From positions 211,754 to 275,753 of the forward strand of contig JAFYAQ010000022.1 of assembly GCA_017540645.1 (NCBI GenBank): DNA of 64,000 bases, written 5' to 3'. The notes beneath the pieces were generated by a model. That model was not told the DNA's origin and made no database searches. It worked only from the letters and a program-made list of their open reading frames with translations. The translations under genes were made by a program, and so were the position numbers. This document shows positions 9,399 to 17,965 of the stretch, piece after piece (position 1 is the stretch's first letter; each line of letters begins with the position of its first letter). Origin of the DNA: Oscillospiraceae bacterium. GTDB taxonomy: Bacteria > Bacillota > Clostridia > Oscillospirales > Oscillospiraceae.

Positions 9399-10544
9399 TT
9401 AGTAAACCGATTTCCTTACAAAATCTCTGGCGCGACGGTCAGAGTCCAGAATATCATCCAGGGATGGTGAGGCGATATACGGGATGGCGTCCACGGCGTA
9501 GGCCACCAGGCGGTAGATATCATTGAATCCAACCTCTTCCTGGAGAAAGGCCCATACCGCCTCCTCATTGGCGGCAGACATGACACAGGGAGAGTTGCCC
9601 CCCGCCCGCGCACAGTCCATGGCCAGGCGGAGACAGGGCAGCTTATTCAGGTCCGGATTCTCGAAATGCATGGAGCCCAGAGCCGCGAAATCCAAACGTT
9701 CCGTCTCAGAGGCTTTTCGTTCCGGCCAGGTCAGGGCATACTGGATAGGAAGTCCCATATCGGGTGTGCCCAGCTGGGCGATCACGGTGCCGTCCAGCAG
9801 CTCAACCATGGAGTGGATGGCGCTTTCGGGATGGATCAGCACCTGGATCTGCTCCGTTGTGACATCAAAAAGATGCATTGCCTCGATGAATTCCAGGCCC
9901 TTATTCATCATGGTAGCACTGTCCACGCTGATTTTGGCGCCCATGTTCCAGTTGGGGTGTTTTACAGCCTGTTCGGGGGTCACGTCTTCCGTTCGTTCTC
10001 TGCTCCATCCCCGGAAGGGGCCGCCGGAGCCGGTCAGCAGGATGCGGCGAAGTTCCTTTTTATCTCTGCCGGCCAGACATTGAAAAATAGCGGCGTGTTC
10101 GGAATCCACAGGCAGGATCTCCGCACCATAGCGCGCCGCTTCTGCCATGACAATGTCCCCGGCACAGACCAATGTCTCTTTGTTTGCCAGGGCGATGCGC
10201 TTATTATGACGGATAGCCGCCAGGGTCGGACGCAGACCAATGCTGCCGGAGACCCCGGTGACAACGCAATCCGCTCCCTCTATGGTAGCGGCTTTGACCA
10301 GCGATTCCTCCCCTGTCCCGATCTCGACATCCGTGTCAGACATCCGTTGATGGAGTTCTCTGGCTGCGTCCGGCTCCATGACGCTGATATACCGGGGATG
10401 GAATTCTCTTGCCTGCTGTTCCAGGAGATCAATATTCCGCTGTCCGGATAGAGACAACACGGGAAGACCAAGACGGCGGGCCGCCTGGGCGGTCTGCCGT
10501 CCGATGGAACCGGTGGAGCCTAAAATAGAAATAGCATGTACCAT
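9399..10544 (-). CDS. dxr: 1-deoxy-D-xylulose 5-phosphate reductoisomerase
   Basis: Dxr carries out the NADPH-dependent rearrangement of DXP to MEP, the committing step of the MEP pathway and the fosmidomycin target. The 381 residues show the nucleotide-binding ILGSTGSIGRQT at the N-terminus, then ANKETLVCAGD, the metal-binding DSEHAAIFQ with its Asp and Glu, and SVDSATMMNKGLEFIEA. The length is typical (380-400). It sits 9 bases downstream of cdsA and directly abuts rseP. All of this agrees with the usual uppS-cdsA-dxr-rseP-ispG order in Clostridia. Confidence 0.97.
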   Translation of the reverse strand: MVHAISILGSTGSIGRQTAQAARRLGLPVLSLSGQRNIDLLEQQAREFHPRYISVMEPDAARELHQRMSDTDVEIGTGEESLVKAATIEGADCVVTGVSGSIGLRPTLAAIRHNKRIALANKETLVCAGDIVMAEAARYGAEILPVDSEHAAIFQCLAGRDKKELRRILLTGSGGPFRGWSRERTEDVTPEQAVKHPNWNMGAKISVDSATMMNKGLEFIEAMHLFDVTTEQIQVLIHPESAIHSMVELLDGTVIAQLGTPDMGLPIQYALTWPERKASETERLDFAALGSMHFENPDLNKLPCLRLAMDCARAGGNSPCVMSAANEEAVWAFLQEEVGFNDIYRLVAYAVDAIPYIASPSLDDILDSDRRARDFVRKSVY

Positions 10545-10553
10545 AAGCAGTCC

Positions 10554-11378
10554 TCACGGCCAGATGACGGGGAATGTAAACATCCAAACCTCCGCCAATG
10601 GCGTTAAATAATAGAGACTGTCGAACCGATCCAGCACGCCGCCGTGACCGGGCAGAATATTTCCGTAGTCCTTGATGTCATACTGCCGTTTAAAGGCCGA
10701 AAAGGTCAGATCTCCCAGCTGGGAGACCACGGCTCCGACGACGCCAAATCCGCTCAAAGCAAGAAGATCAACCCCAAAGCCCACGGCCTGAAGCAGAAGC
10801 CCGTACAGGAGAGCCATCAGGGCACCGGCGAGAACCCCGCCCAGAGCGCCCTCCAGGGTCTTTTTAGGGGAGATCAAAGGGGCAAGCTTGTGTTTTCCCA
10901 AAGCGCGGCCGGTAAAGAAGGCGCCCGAATCGCTGGAAAAAGCGATAATAAAGGGAACCAGCATCCGCACCCGACCGACGATGGGGATCTGGCCGATGCG
11001 CAGCAGTGTGGAGAGCATGAGGGGCAGCAGACCTCCCGCCATCATGGATACAGCGACCATTTCAAGGGTAATTCGCTGCTGTGTGTGGAAGGTGGCCATC
11101 TGCTCAATGCTGAGAATGAAAAACAGCAGCAGCAAGACGCCAACACTCCATGCAAGATGGGGCTCAAAAGAGGAGATCACCGGCAGGATAAAGGCGCATA
11201 TCATAGCGGAAAAGTAAATCCTCCGGTGCGTCTTTCCCAGTGCCATATGCATCAGCTCATAACAGGCAAGGGCGCACAGCAATCCCACCGCAATACCGCA
11301 GACCCAAAGAGGGACCCACAAAAGCATGACAAGCAGGATCGGAATACCGATGACAGCAGTGAGTATGCGCAGTTTCAC
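10554..11378 (-). CDS. cdsA: Phosphatidate cytidylyltransferase
   Basis: CdsA makes CDP-diacylglycerol from CTP and phosphatidic acid, the branch point of phospholipid synthesis, in the membrane. The 274 residues hold about seven to eight hydrophobic helices. The CDP-alcohol signature region SDSGAFFTGRALGKHKLAP followed by SPKKTLEGALGG near residues 150-185 has the conserved Asp and Lys. Length and helix pattern match the family. The start overlaps the uppS stop by 4 bases. Placing it with uppS links lipid head-group and lipid-carrier synthesis. Confidence 0.95.
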   Translation of the reverse strand: MKLRILTAVIGIPILLVMLLWVPLWVCGIAVGLLCALACYELMHMALGKTHRRIYFSAMICAFILPVISSFEPHLAWSVGVLLLLFFILSIEQMATFHTQQRITLEMVAVSMMAGGLLPLMLSTLLRIGQIPIVGRVRMLVPFIIAFSSDSGAFFTGRALGKHKLAPLISPKKTLEGALGGVLAGALMALLYGLLLQAVGFGVDLLALSGFGVVGAVVSQLGDLTFSAFKRQYDIKDYGNILPGHGGVLDRFDSLYYLTPLAEVWMFTFPVIWP

Positions 11379-12103
11379 GATTTGACTCCTCCGAATCGAC
11401 GGTCCCGGTGACGAAAGCTCTCTATGGCGCGGTCGATCTCTTTTTCACTGAAATCCGGCCAAAGAACATCGGTGAAATAAAACTCCGAGTACGCGCCTTC
11501 CCAAAGGAGGAAATTCGATACACGGTATTCCCCGCCGGTACGAATTATGAGTTCCGGATCGGGTATGCCCGCCATATCCATGCACTCGTTAAGGCCGTCC
11601 TGGGTAATGGGCTGGCCGGGATGTGCCAGACGAAACCGCTCCGCGGCCCGGGCGATCTCGTCACGGCCGCCATAGTTTACGCAGACATTGGCCTGAAAAC
11701 ATCCGGGGAGCGAGGCGGCAATGGCGTCTGTCTTTTGAATCAGGGCTTGAAGTTCCGGGTCCAGGACCGAGGTATCCCCGATAATCTTCAAGCGGATCCG
11801 ATCCCGCTCCATCTTCTCGATGGACTCCAGCAGGTATTTTTTCAGCAGACCCATGATGGCACCGACCTCATCCCGGGAGCGTTTCCAGTTTTCTGTGGAA
11901 AACGCATAGACGGTCAGATAATCCATGCCAAGGTCCTTGCAATAGGTGGCGATCTTACGAAAGTTCTCGGCGCCGACGCCATGGCCGGCGGTGCGGGGCA
12001 TGCCCCGCTTCTGGGCCCAGCGGCCGTTGCCGTCCATAATGATCGCAATATGGCGGGGGATCATCTGTCCCCCCGCCATTTCAGTTTTTCCCGTGCCGGC
12101 CAT
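11375..12103 (-). CDS. uppS: Isoprenyl (undecaprenyl) diphosphate synthase
   Basis: UppS is a cis-prenyltransferase that extends farnesyl diphosphate to the C55 carrier used for peptidoglycan and wall polymers. The 242 residues contain IAIIMDGNGRWAQKRG with the catalytic Asp near residue 24, then AFSTENWKRS, and RTGGEYRVSNFLLWEGAYSE near the C-terminus. The usual form of that last motif is RTSGE, so the Gly is a mild variant. The chosen ATG overlaps the frr stop by one base. An internal Met at residue 14 is the other possible start and sits closer to the family's typical N-terminus. Confidence 0.95.
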   Translation of the reverse strand: MAGTGKTEMAGGQMIPRHIAIIMDGNGRWAQKRGMPRTAGHGVGAENFRKIATYCKDLGMDYLTVYAFSTENWKRSRDEVGAIMGLLKKYLLESIEKMERDRIRLKIIGDTSVLDPELQALIQKTDAIAASLPGCFQANVCVNYGGRDEIARAAERFRLAHPGQPITQDGLNECMDMAGIPDPELIIRTGGEYRVSNFLLWEGAYSEFYFTDVLWPDFSEKEIDRAIESFRHRDRRFGGVKS

Positions 12104-12654
12104 CAGATTTCGAAAAGCTCCTTCTCCTTGGCGGCAGTCAGCTTGTCAATCTCCTTGATGTAATCATCCGTCAGCTTCTGGACATCCTTTTCCAGATTTT
12201 TCAGGTCGTCCTCGGTCAGGTCGCCGGCTTTTTGTTCTTTCTTGAAGGTATCCATGGCGTCCCGGCGGATATTCCGCAGCGCCACCTTTGCCTCCTCGCC
12301 GTACTTGCGGACCTGCTTTGCCAGATCCTTACGGCGCTCCTCTGTCAGCTGGGGGAATACCAGACGGATGGCGCGGCCGTCGTTCTGCGGGTTGATGCCG
12401 AGCTCCGATTTCTGAATGGCCTTTTCAATTCCCTTCAGCGTGCTGGAATCCCAGGGCTGGATCAGCAGAGAGCGGGGGTCGGGAATGGAGATCGTGGCGA
12501 TTTGACGGATGGGAGTGGGCGTGCCGTAATACTCGACCTCGATCTGGTCCAGCACAGCAGGATTGGCCCGTCCGGCCCGGACAGAGGCGTACTGGGAGCT
12601 CAGGACCTCCGTGGTCTTGATCATTCTCTCTTCAAAATCAATGAGTTCAGCCAT
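12103..12654 (-). CDS. frr: Ribosome recycling factor
   Basis: RRF works with EF-G to split the post-termination ribosome. The 183-residue protein has the expected two-domain pattern. A long helical bundle opens with the N-terminal segment around [20 protein letters not shown]. The small beta domain carries [24 protein letters not shown] (shown in part). The C-terminal helix has [20 protein letters not shown]. Length is typical (185). It lies 26 bases downstream of pyrH, the near-universal pyrH-frr pairing, with a ggaggt Shine-Dalgarno just upstream. Confidence 0.97.
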   Translation of the reverse strand: MAELIDFEERMIKTTEVLSSQYASVRAGRANPAVLDQIEVEYYGTPTPIRQIATISIPDPRSLLIQPWDSSTLKGIEKAIQKSELGINPQNDGRAIRLVFPQLTEERRKDLAKQVRKYGEEAKVALRNIRRDAMDTFKKEQKAGDLTEDDLKNLEKDVQKLTDDYIKEIDKLTAAKEKELFEI

Positions 12655-12680
12655 TGTGATACCTCCAACTTTTCCGTTTT

Positions 12681-13397
12681 TTATCTTACCAACGTCCCCA
12701 CGGCCTCGCCGCGCAGGACGCGCAGGATATTCTCACTGTCCTTCAATGCAAACACCATCACAGGGATGGAGTTATCCATAGCAAGGCACGTCGCGGTGGA
12801 ATCCATGACCGCAAGATGACGATCCAGGACTTCATCATAGCTCAGCTTTTCATAGCGCACCGCATTCGGGTCCTTTTTGGGATCGGCGGAATAAACACCG
12901 TCTACATTCTTGGCAAGCAAAATAGCTTCAGCACCGATCAGCGCTGCCCGAAGGACCGCCCCGGTATCGGTAGTAAAGAAGGGACTGCCCACGCCGCCGC
13001 CGAAAATGACCACATTGCCCGCCTTCAAATAGGCGTCGGCTTTTTCCACGGAAAACAACTCGCCGATGTGGCCGATCTCCATGGCTGTCAGCACCTTGGC
13101 GCCCACGCCCTGCTGCTGCAGCACATCCTGAAGCGCCAGACAGTTCATGACCGTGGCCAGCATACCCATGTAATCGGCGCGCCAGCGATCCATTTTCCCC
13201 TCGCCGTTTTTCACGCCGCGCCAGAAGTTGCCGCCGCCTACCACGATGCCGATCTCCACGCCCTCTTTGACAGCCTGGGCAATGACACAGCAGACACTGT
13301 TCATGGTTTTGAAATCCAATCCCGTGCCGCTGCCGCCGGAGAGCGCCTCCCCGCTGAGCTTCAACAGCACGCGCTTATAAACCGGTTTTGCCTCCAT
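12681..13397 (-). CDS. pyrH: UMP kinase
   Basis: PyrH phosphorylates UMP to UDP and belongs to the amino-acid-kinase fold, acting as a hexamer in the cytoplasm. The 238 residues show [14 protein letters not shown] at the N-terminus (ATP site), [10 protein letters not shown] (UMP/Gly loop), a central [10 protein letters not shown] stretch and [13 protein letters not shown]. The C-terminal part closes with the usual [12 protein letters not shown]. It is the first gene of the long minus-strand operon. A good Shine-Dalgarno (aggagggctc) precedes the ATG and a promoter is visible upstream at 13417-13445. Confidence 0.97.
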   Translation of the reverse strand: MEAKPVYKRVLLKLSGEALSGGSGTGLDFKTMNSVCCVIAQAVKEGVEIGIVVGGGNFWRGVKNGEGKMDRWRADYMGMLATVMNCLALQDVLQQQGVGAKVLTAMEIGHIGELFSVEKADAYLKAGNVVIFGGGVGSPFFTTDTGAVLRAALIGAEAILLAKNVDGVYSADPKKDPNAVRYEKLSYDEVLDRHLAVMDSTATCLAMDNSIPVMVFALKDSENILRVLRGEAVGTLVR

Positions 13398-13416
13398 AGA
13401 GCCCTCCTAAAAACGT

Positions 13417-13445
13417 ATTCTACCCCAACGTATGCCGGGGATAAA
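13417..13445 (-). promoter_or_regulatory. Predicted SigA promoter of the pyrH-polC operon
   Basis: On the minus strand, TTTATC (13445-13440) and TAGAAT (13422-13417) are separated by 17 bp. The expected start of transcription is about 12-15 bases upstream of the pyrH ATG, leaving a short leader with a strong ribosome-binding site. Confidence 0.55.
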
Positions 13446-13460
13446 GTCTATTTTGTAAAA

Positions 13461-13482
13461 ACCGCATCTTTTCGTCAGCGGT
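13461..13482 (-). terminator. Weak terminator-like hairpin after the beta-CASP hydrolase
   Basis: A 5-bp stem (13478-13482 with 13461-13465) spans the stop codon of the metallo-hydrolase and is followed on the minus strand by five Ts. The stem is short, so read-through into the pyrH promoter region is possible. Confidence 0.35.
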
Positions 13483-15079
13483 ATTTCTTCAAAAGATTGT
13501 CCAGATCCTTGCCGAAGCTTTTGAGCAGCTTGTTCGGCTTCTCCCGAAGGGAATGGATCAGCCGGAGGAGCTCCTCCCCTTTCTCCAGGAGTTGATGGTA
13601 AAGATCGTTTGCTACCTCGCCGCCGCTGGGCTCCTTTCGAGGCACCGGCACGCCCTCGGGACATGCCAGGAAGCGACAGGCCTTCAGGTCAAATACGGTG
13701 CCGCTGTAGGGGGCAAAGGCCTTAAAGCCAAGTTTTTCCTGGATCGTAGCGGCGAAGGTGTCGGTCACCGTGTTCTCTCCATGATTGACGAACACCATTT
13801 TGGGTGCTTTTTCAAAGCCGGAGAGCCAGGCCAGCAAACCGCTCTGATCGGCATGACCGCTTTTTCCCGGAAGAAAACCGATTTCACACTGGACCTGGAT
13901 CTCTTCTCCGAAGAGTTTTACTTTTTTCTCCCCATCGTACAGTCTCCGCCCAAGGGTGCCTTCCGCCTGATACCCGACGAACAGCACCGTGCATTCCGGC
14001 CGCCAGAGGTTATGTTTCAAATGATGACGGATACGTCCGGCCTCGCACATGCCGCTGGCGGAAATGATGACCTTGGGACGCGTATCAAAGTTGATGGCCT
14101 TGGATTCCTCACTGGAGACTGCCACCTGCAGGCCCTCGGACCAGATGGGGTTGATACCGGCATCCAGCAGTGCGCAGGTCTCTTCATCCAGACAATTATG
14201 ATCGCACTGGAGATAAATAGCCGTGGCCTCATTGGCCATAGGGCTGTCCATGAATACGGGAAAATCGTCATGCCCGTGGACCAGGCCTTTTTCTTTGATC
14301 TCCCGTATGAAGTAGAGCATCTCCTGGGTACGGCCAACGGCAAAGCTGGGGATCACCAGGTTGCCGCCCCGGTCCAGGGTCCGCTGGATATAGTCTGCCA
14401 GCAGCATCACAGGCGGAGTGCTCCGGTCATGCAGCCGGTCGCCGTAGGTGGACTCCACCATCACATAGTCCGCCTCCGCGACTGTCTCCGGAATATTCCG
14501 AAGGATCGGCTGGTTGTAATTGCCTATATCACCGCTGAACACCATCTTTCGGGTCTCCCCGTCTTCGGTCATCCAGACCTCAATACAGGCGGAACCCAGC
14601 AGATGACAGACATCACTGAAACGAACACTGATGTTCTCCGACACCTGGACCATTTCGCCGTAGTGCAGGGGACGGAGATGGGCGATGGCGGTCTCCGCGT
14701 CGTCGGTGGTATATACAGGCTCATAGGCAGCGTCACCGGAGCGCTGGTTCTTGCGGTTGTGCCACTCGGCCTCGCTCTCCTGGATGTGGGCGCAGTCAAG
14801 GAGCATGATCCGGCATAGATCACAGGTCTCCTGTGTGGCGTAGATCGGCCCGTCAAATCCTTCTTTGAAAAGCAGGGGCAGATTGCCGGAGTGGTCCACG
14901 TGGGCGTGCGTAAGCAAGACGAAATCTACTTTTCCTACCGGCACGGGGATTTCCTGATTGACGAAAAGATCCCGCCCCTGCTCCATGCCGCAGTCTACCA
15001 AAGCGCGGACATCCCCGCATTCCAGCAGTGTACAGCTGCCGGTGACCTCATGGGCGGCACCCAAAAACGTAACCTTCAA
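13475..15079 (-). CDS. Beta-CASP metallo-beta-lactamase-fold hydrolase (RNA-processing type)
   Basis: This is a zinc-dependent hydrolase of the MBL/beta-CASP superfamily, which includes RNases related to CPSF-73. The zinc motif HAHVDHSG is near residues 57-64. Further ligands lie in the FSGDIGNY strand and near the C-terminus, and the beta-CASP cap lies between, with a C-terminal FVNHGEN. The start is set to TTG at 15079. A strong Shine-Dalgarno (aaaggagga) lies 5 bases before it, and the protein then begins LKVTFLGAAHEVTGS, the normal family N-terminus. A longer frame up to 15208 would run through the predicted promoter. With this start the protein is 534 residues, usual for the family. RNA is the likely substrate, but this was not tested. 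Confidence 0.9.
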   Translation of the reverse strand: MKVTFLGAAHEVTGSCTLLECGDVRALVDCGMEQGRDLFVNQEIPVPVGKVDFVLLTHAHVDHSGNLPLLFKEGFDGPIYATQETCDLCRIMLLDCAHIQESEAEWHNRKNQRSGDAAYEPVYTTDDAETAIAHLRPLHYGEMVQVSENISVRFSDVCHLLGSACIEVWMTEDGETRKMVFSGDIGNYNQPILRNIPETVAEADYVMVESTYGDRLHDRSTPPVMLLADYIQRTLDRGGNLVIPSFAVGRTQEMLYFIREIKEKGLVHGHDDFPVFMDSPMANEATAIYLQCDHNCLDEETCALLDAGINPIWSEGLQVAVSSEESKAINFDTRPKVIISASGMCEAGRIRHHLKHNLWRPECTVLFVGYQAEGTLGRRLYDGEKKVKLFGEEIQVQCEIGFLPGKSGHADQSGLLAWLSGFEKAPKMVFVNHGENTVTDTFAATIQEKLGFKAFAPYSGTVFDLKACRFLACPEGVPVPRKEPSGGEVANDLYHQLLEKGEELLRLIHSLREKPNKLLKSFGKDLDNLLKKYR

Positions 15080-15145
15080 TGTGGTCCTCCTTTCCCCTCT
15101 TCCAGCTTTGAAGAGACGACAGCAATGCTCTGCTTTCTTTCCGTT

Positions 15146-15174
15146 ATTATACACATTCTTGGCGCCGTACGCAA
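15146..15174 (-). promoter_or_regulatory. Predicted SigA promoter of the beta-CASP hydrolase
   Basis: On the minus strand, TTGCGT (15174-15169), a 17-bp spacer, then TATAAT (15151-15146). It gives a leader of about 60 bases to the TTG start at 15079. It lies inside the longer open frame, which argues against the longer start. Confidence 0.65.
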
Positions 15175-15230
15175 TACTTAAAGCGGCAGCAAGTCTACTT
15201 TTGTCCAAATCAGCTCCATCGAAAAAAAGA

Positions 15231-15259
15231 TTGCATTTACCGGCAGGATTCGCTATCTT
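15231..15259 (+). promoter_or_regulatory. Predicted SigA promoter of the exported serine hydrolase
   Basis: TTGCAT (15231-15236), 17-bp spacer, TATCTT (15254-15259), about 30 bases before the ATG at 15289. Confidence 0.55.
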
Positions 15260-15288
15260 ATAGAAAGATACAGAAAAGAGGCCGAACT

Positions 15289-16608
15289 ATGTCTTTTACA
15301 AAACGAATCGCAGCGCTGCTGCTCGCATCATGGATTCTGTCTTTTTCCGCATCCGCGCTGGCCGCGGACAGTGAAACGGCGGAAACACCGCCCCCGGCTG
15401 CCGAGTTCATGGAAGCGGAGGAGGCTTTACCTGCGGGTGAGGGAGCGGAGGAAACCGATCTTCTCCTTGATGAAGAGGGAGAGGAATCGGAAGACGCTCC
15501 TGCGGAACCGGAGGAGGACGATGAACTGAATCATTTGCTGGATCTCCAGGAGCTGGACGGACTGGTATCTCAATTCATCCATGAGCGCGGGATCAACGAG
15601 AACAACCTGGAGATCGCTTTCTGCTATACCGGTACCGGGGAGACCTATTTCCGGAATGCAGACAAATACATAATCGGCGCCAGCTTGTATAAGCTCTCTT
15701 TGAACATGGGCCTTGCCCGAAAGGTGGCCGCAGGTGAGCTGCAGCAGAGCGACAGCATCTATGGGATGGACATCTCCTATATCGAGCGCCGATCTCTGGT
15801 CTACTCGGATAACGCCGTTTCCGAGGCGCTGATCGGTTATTTTGCTCCCTTCCGCGACTATCGCCTGATGCAGGCGGAGATTGCCGGCATTCCGGAAGAG
15901 GAGCTGCCGGAGGAGTACTTCAGCTCCAACACCTTCTCCGCCCGGTTCATGCTGGGGGTTTTGCAGGAGCTATGGTCCAATACAGATAACTATCCCAATG
16001 TGGTCGAGTGCATGCTGGAGGCCAATCCGGGTGAGTATTTCCGCCGTTCGATGGACGGGAAATACACCGTTGCCCAGAAATACGGCGGCGGAGACGGGTA
16101 TCTCCACACGGCGGGCATCATCTATACCCCCACCCCCATCCTGCTGGTGGTAATGAGCTATCGGGTAACGAAGGCGGAGACTGTCATTGCGGATCTGGCA
16201 AAGCTGATGACGGATTATTCCCTGACGCTGGACCAACGCCGTGACACCATTCTGGAGGAACGGGCAGAGGCCGAGCGTCTTGCCCGGGAGGAGGCCGCCC
16301 GGCTGAAGGCCGAGGAGGAAGCGCGTATTGCCGCAGAGGAGGAGGCCAAACGCCTGGCCGAGGAAAAAGCGGAGGCGGAGCGGCTGGCCGCGCTGGAAGC
16401 CCAGCAGACACCGCAGCCCAGCCCCACGGCGGAGCCGGAAAAAACCGTTCGCCCGGAGGAAGGGACGGAAGGGACTGCCAGGATAGGCGTGCTGATTGTG
16501 CTTGCCGTTCTTCTGGCGGTGCTGATCGGCTTCTATGTGTTTCAGAAAACGCATCCGTCTGCGAGCGGGCATAAAACGGCTCGCAGGGAGTATGCAGCCA
16601 GACGATAA
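15289..16608 (+). CDS. Exported class-A-beta-lactamase-like serine hydrolase with C-terminal membrane anchor
   Basis: The 439-residue protein starts with a signal peptide (about 1-26, cleavage after ALAA). An acidic, low-complexity Pro/Glu linker follows (27-85). The serine hydrolase domain has SxxK as SLYK (Ser132, Lys135), an SDN motif at 173-175, and QKYGGG then HTAG where KTG is usual (about 262-275). A Glu/Ala/Arg-rich coiled coil lies at about 310-370, then a Pro/Thr spacer. A hydrophobic helix (about 398-420) and a basic tail form the C-terminus. This predicts an enzyme domain outside the cell, held by a stalk. It could be a wall-active carboxypeptidase or esterase, or a real beta-lactamase. 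The altered third motif makes drug hydrolysis uncertain. Confidence 0.82.
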   Translation: MSFTKRIAALLLASWILSFSASALAADSETAETPPPAAEFMEAEEALPAGEGAEETDLLLDEEGEESEDAPAEPEEDDELNHLLDLQELDGLVSQFIHERGINENNLEIAFCYTGTGETYFRNADKYIIGASLYKLSLNMGLARKVAAGELQQSDSIYGMDISYIERRSLVYSDNAVSEALIGYFAPFRDYRLMQAEIAGIPEEELPEEYFSSNTFSARFMLGVLQELWSNTDNYPNVVECMLEANPGEYFRRSMDGKYTVAQKYGGGDGYLHTAGIIYTPTPILLVVMSYRVTKAETVIADLAKLMTDYSLTLDQRRDTILEERAEAERLAREEAARLKAEEEARIAAEEEAKRLAEEKAEAERLAALEAQQTPQPSPTAEPEKTVRPEEGTEGTARIGVLIVLAVLLAVLIGFYVFQKTHPSASGHKTARREYAARR

Positions 16609-16653
16609 AAAAGATCGTATTGCGTAGATCCATCACGCAATACGATCTTTTTT
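16607..16653. terminator. Bidirectional terminator between serine hydrolase and prfB
   Basis: A 19-bp stem (16607-16625 with 16635-16653) and 9-base loop, flanked by A and T runs on both sides. It serves the convergent genes on each strand and touches both stop codons. Confidence 0.88.
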
Positions 16654-17777
16654 TATCCTTCTTTCTTGTCGGCTTCATCTGCTTTCATGGCAAGAAAAGC
16701 ATTGATAAAGCCGTCCAGATCTCCATCCATCACAGCGCCGATGTTGCTGGTTTCAAATCCGGTGCGGGTATCCTTCACCAGGGTATAGGGCATAAAAACA
16801 TACGACCGGATCTGACTTCCCCACTCGATCTTCAGCTGTACGCCTTTGATATCGGATACCTTTTCCAGGTGTTCCCGCTCCTTGATCTCGGCCAGCTTTG
16901 CCCGCAGCATGGATTTGCAGTTTTCCAGGTTCTGGAAATGGCTTCTTTCCACCTGGGAGGACACCACGATACCGGTGGGGATATGTGTCAGCCGAACGGC
17001 CGAAGAGGTTTTGTTGACCTTCTGTCCGCCGGCGCCGGAGGAACGGAACACATCCATTTTGATGTCCTCATCCCTCAGTTCGATCTCTTCGGCATCCTCG
17101 ATCTCCGGCATGACCTCCACCGCCGCAAAGCTGGTGTGACGGCGGCCGGAGGCGTCAAAGGGAGAAACCCGCACCAGGCGATGGACACCATTTTCACTTT
17201 TCAGATATCCGTAGGCGTTCTCTCCCTCGATCTTGATGGTGGCCGATTTAACGCCCGCTTCTTCCCCGTCCTGATAATCCATCAGGGTGTATTTATAGCC
17301 ATGACGTTCTGTCCACATGGTATACATCCGATAGAGCATCTGGGTCCAGTCCTGGGCCTCGGTACCGCCGGCTCCGGCGTGGAAGGTGAGGATGGCGTTG
17401 TTGGCATCATACTCTCCGGTGAGAAGGGTGCTGAGACGCATCTCCTCCAGAGACTTCTCCATGGCTTCATATTCGCTCTCCACCTCCGGAAGAAGAGAGT
17501 CATCGTTTTCCTCCAGAGCCATCTCACACATGGTGTAGAGATCTTCCCAGCCCATGCGCAGTTTCTCGTATTTTTCTGTTTTGGCCTTCAGCAGCTTGAT
17601 GCGCTGCTGTACCTGCTGGGAATGCTGAACATCATTCCAGAAACCATCCTGGGCGCTTTCCGTTTCCAGCTCCGCGATCTCCCTCTCCGCCTCATCCAGG
17701 CGGAGAGCCTGTCCCAGATGTTCCAGCGCCGGTTTACAGCCGTTCAGCTTATTCTTGTATTCCTCAAACTCAAGCAT
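16653..17777 (-). CDS. prfB: Peptide chain release factor 2, no programmed frameshift
   Basis: RF2 reads UAA and UGA and triggers peptide release. The GGQ catalytic loop is in GAGGQKVNKTSSAV and the stop-codon-recognition region SPFD is present. The start is set to the ATG at 17777 (MLEFEEYKNKLNG), which has an aggaag ribosome-binding site. The longer frame to 17798 has none. Most bacterial prfB genes carry an in-frame UGA near codon 25 that is read by +1 frameshift. Here the N-terminal helix region (ALEHLGQALRLDEAEREIAEL) is one continuous frame, so this autoregulatory device appears to be absent. The protein is about 374 residues, normal for RF2. Confidence 0.95.
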   Translation of the reverse strand: MLEFEEYKNKLNGCKPALEHLGQALRLDEAEREIAELETESAQDGFWNDVQHSQQVQQRIKLLKAKTEKYEKLRMGWEDLYTMCEMALEENDDSLLPEVESEYEAMEKSLEEMRLSTLLTGEYDANNAILTFHAGAGGTEAQDWTQMLYRMYTMWTERHGYKYTLMDYQDGEEAGVKSATIKIEGENAYGYLKSENGVHRLVRVSPFDASGRRHTSFAAVEVMPEIEDAEEIELRDEDIKMDVFRSSGAGGQKVNKTSSAVRLTHIPTGIVVSSQVERSHFQNLENCKSMLRAKLAEIKEREHLEKVSDIKGVQLKIEWGSQIRSYVFMPYTLVKDTRTGFETSNIGAVMDGDLDGFINAFLAMKADEADKKEG

Positions 17778-17825
17778 AATTCCGCTTCCTCTGCTCATTG
17801 TAAATGTTGTAAAAAATGCAGGAGT

Positions 17826-17854
17826 ATTATATACAAATTCCCCAGAAAAGTAAA
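17826..17854 (-). promoter_or_regulatory. Predicted SigA promoter of prfB
   Basis: On the minus strand, TTTACT (17854-17849), 17-bp spacer, TATAAT (17831-17826). It is divergent from the prs promoter about 50 bases away. Confidence 0.6.
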
Positions 17855-17877
17855 GCAGATATTATTTATCTTTGTTC

Positions 17878-17905
17878 TATCTTTTTCCCCGCGATATGCT
17901 ATAAT
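17878..17905 (+). promoter_or_regulatory. Predicted extended -10 promoter of prs
   Basis: An extended -10 TGcTATAAT lies at 17897-17905. A weak -35 candidate TATCTT lies at 17878-17883 with 16-bp spacing. The gene start is 61 bases downstream of the -10. Confidence 0.5.
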
Positions 17906-17965
17906 GATTTTGGCAGAATATAAGCAAATGAAATCATACTAGAGATATAGAAAGGTGCTGCAAAC

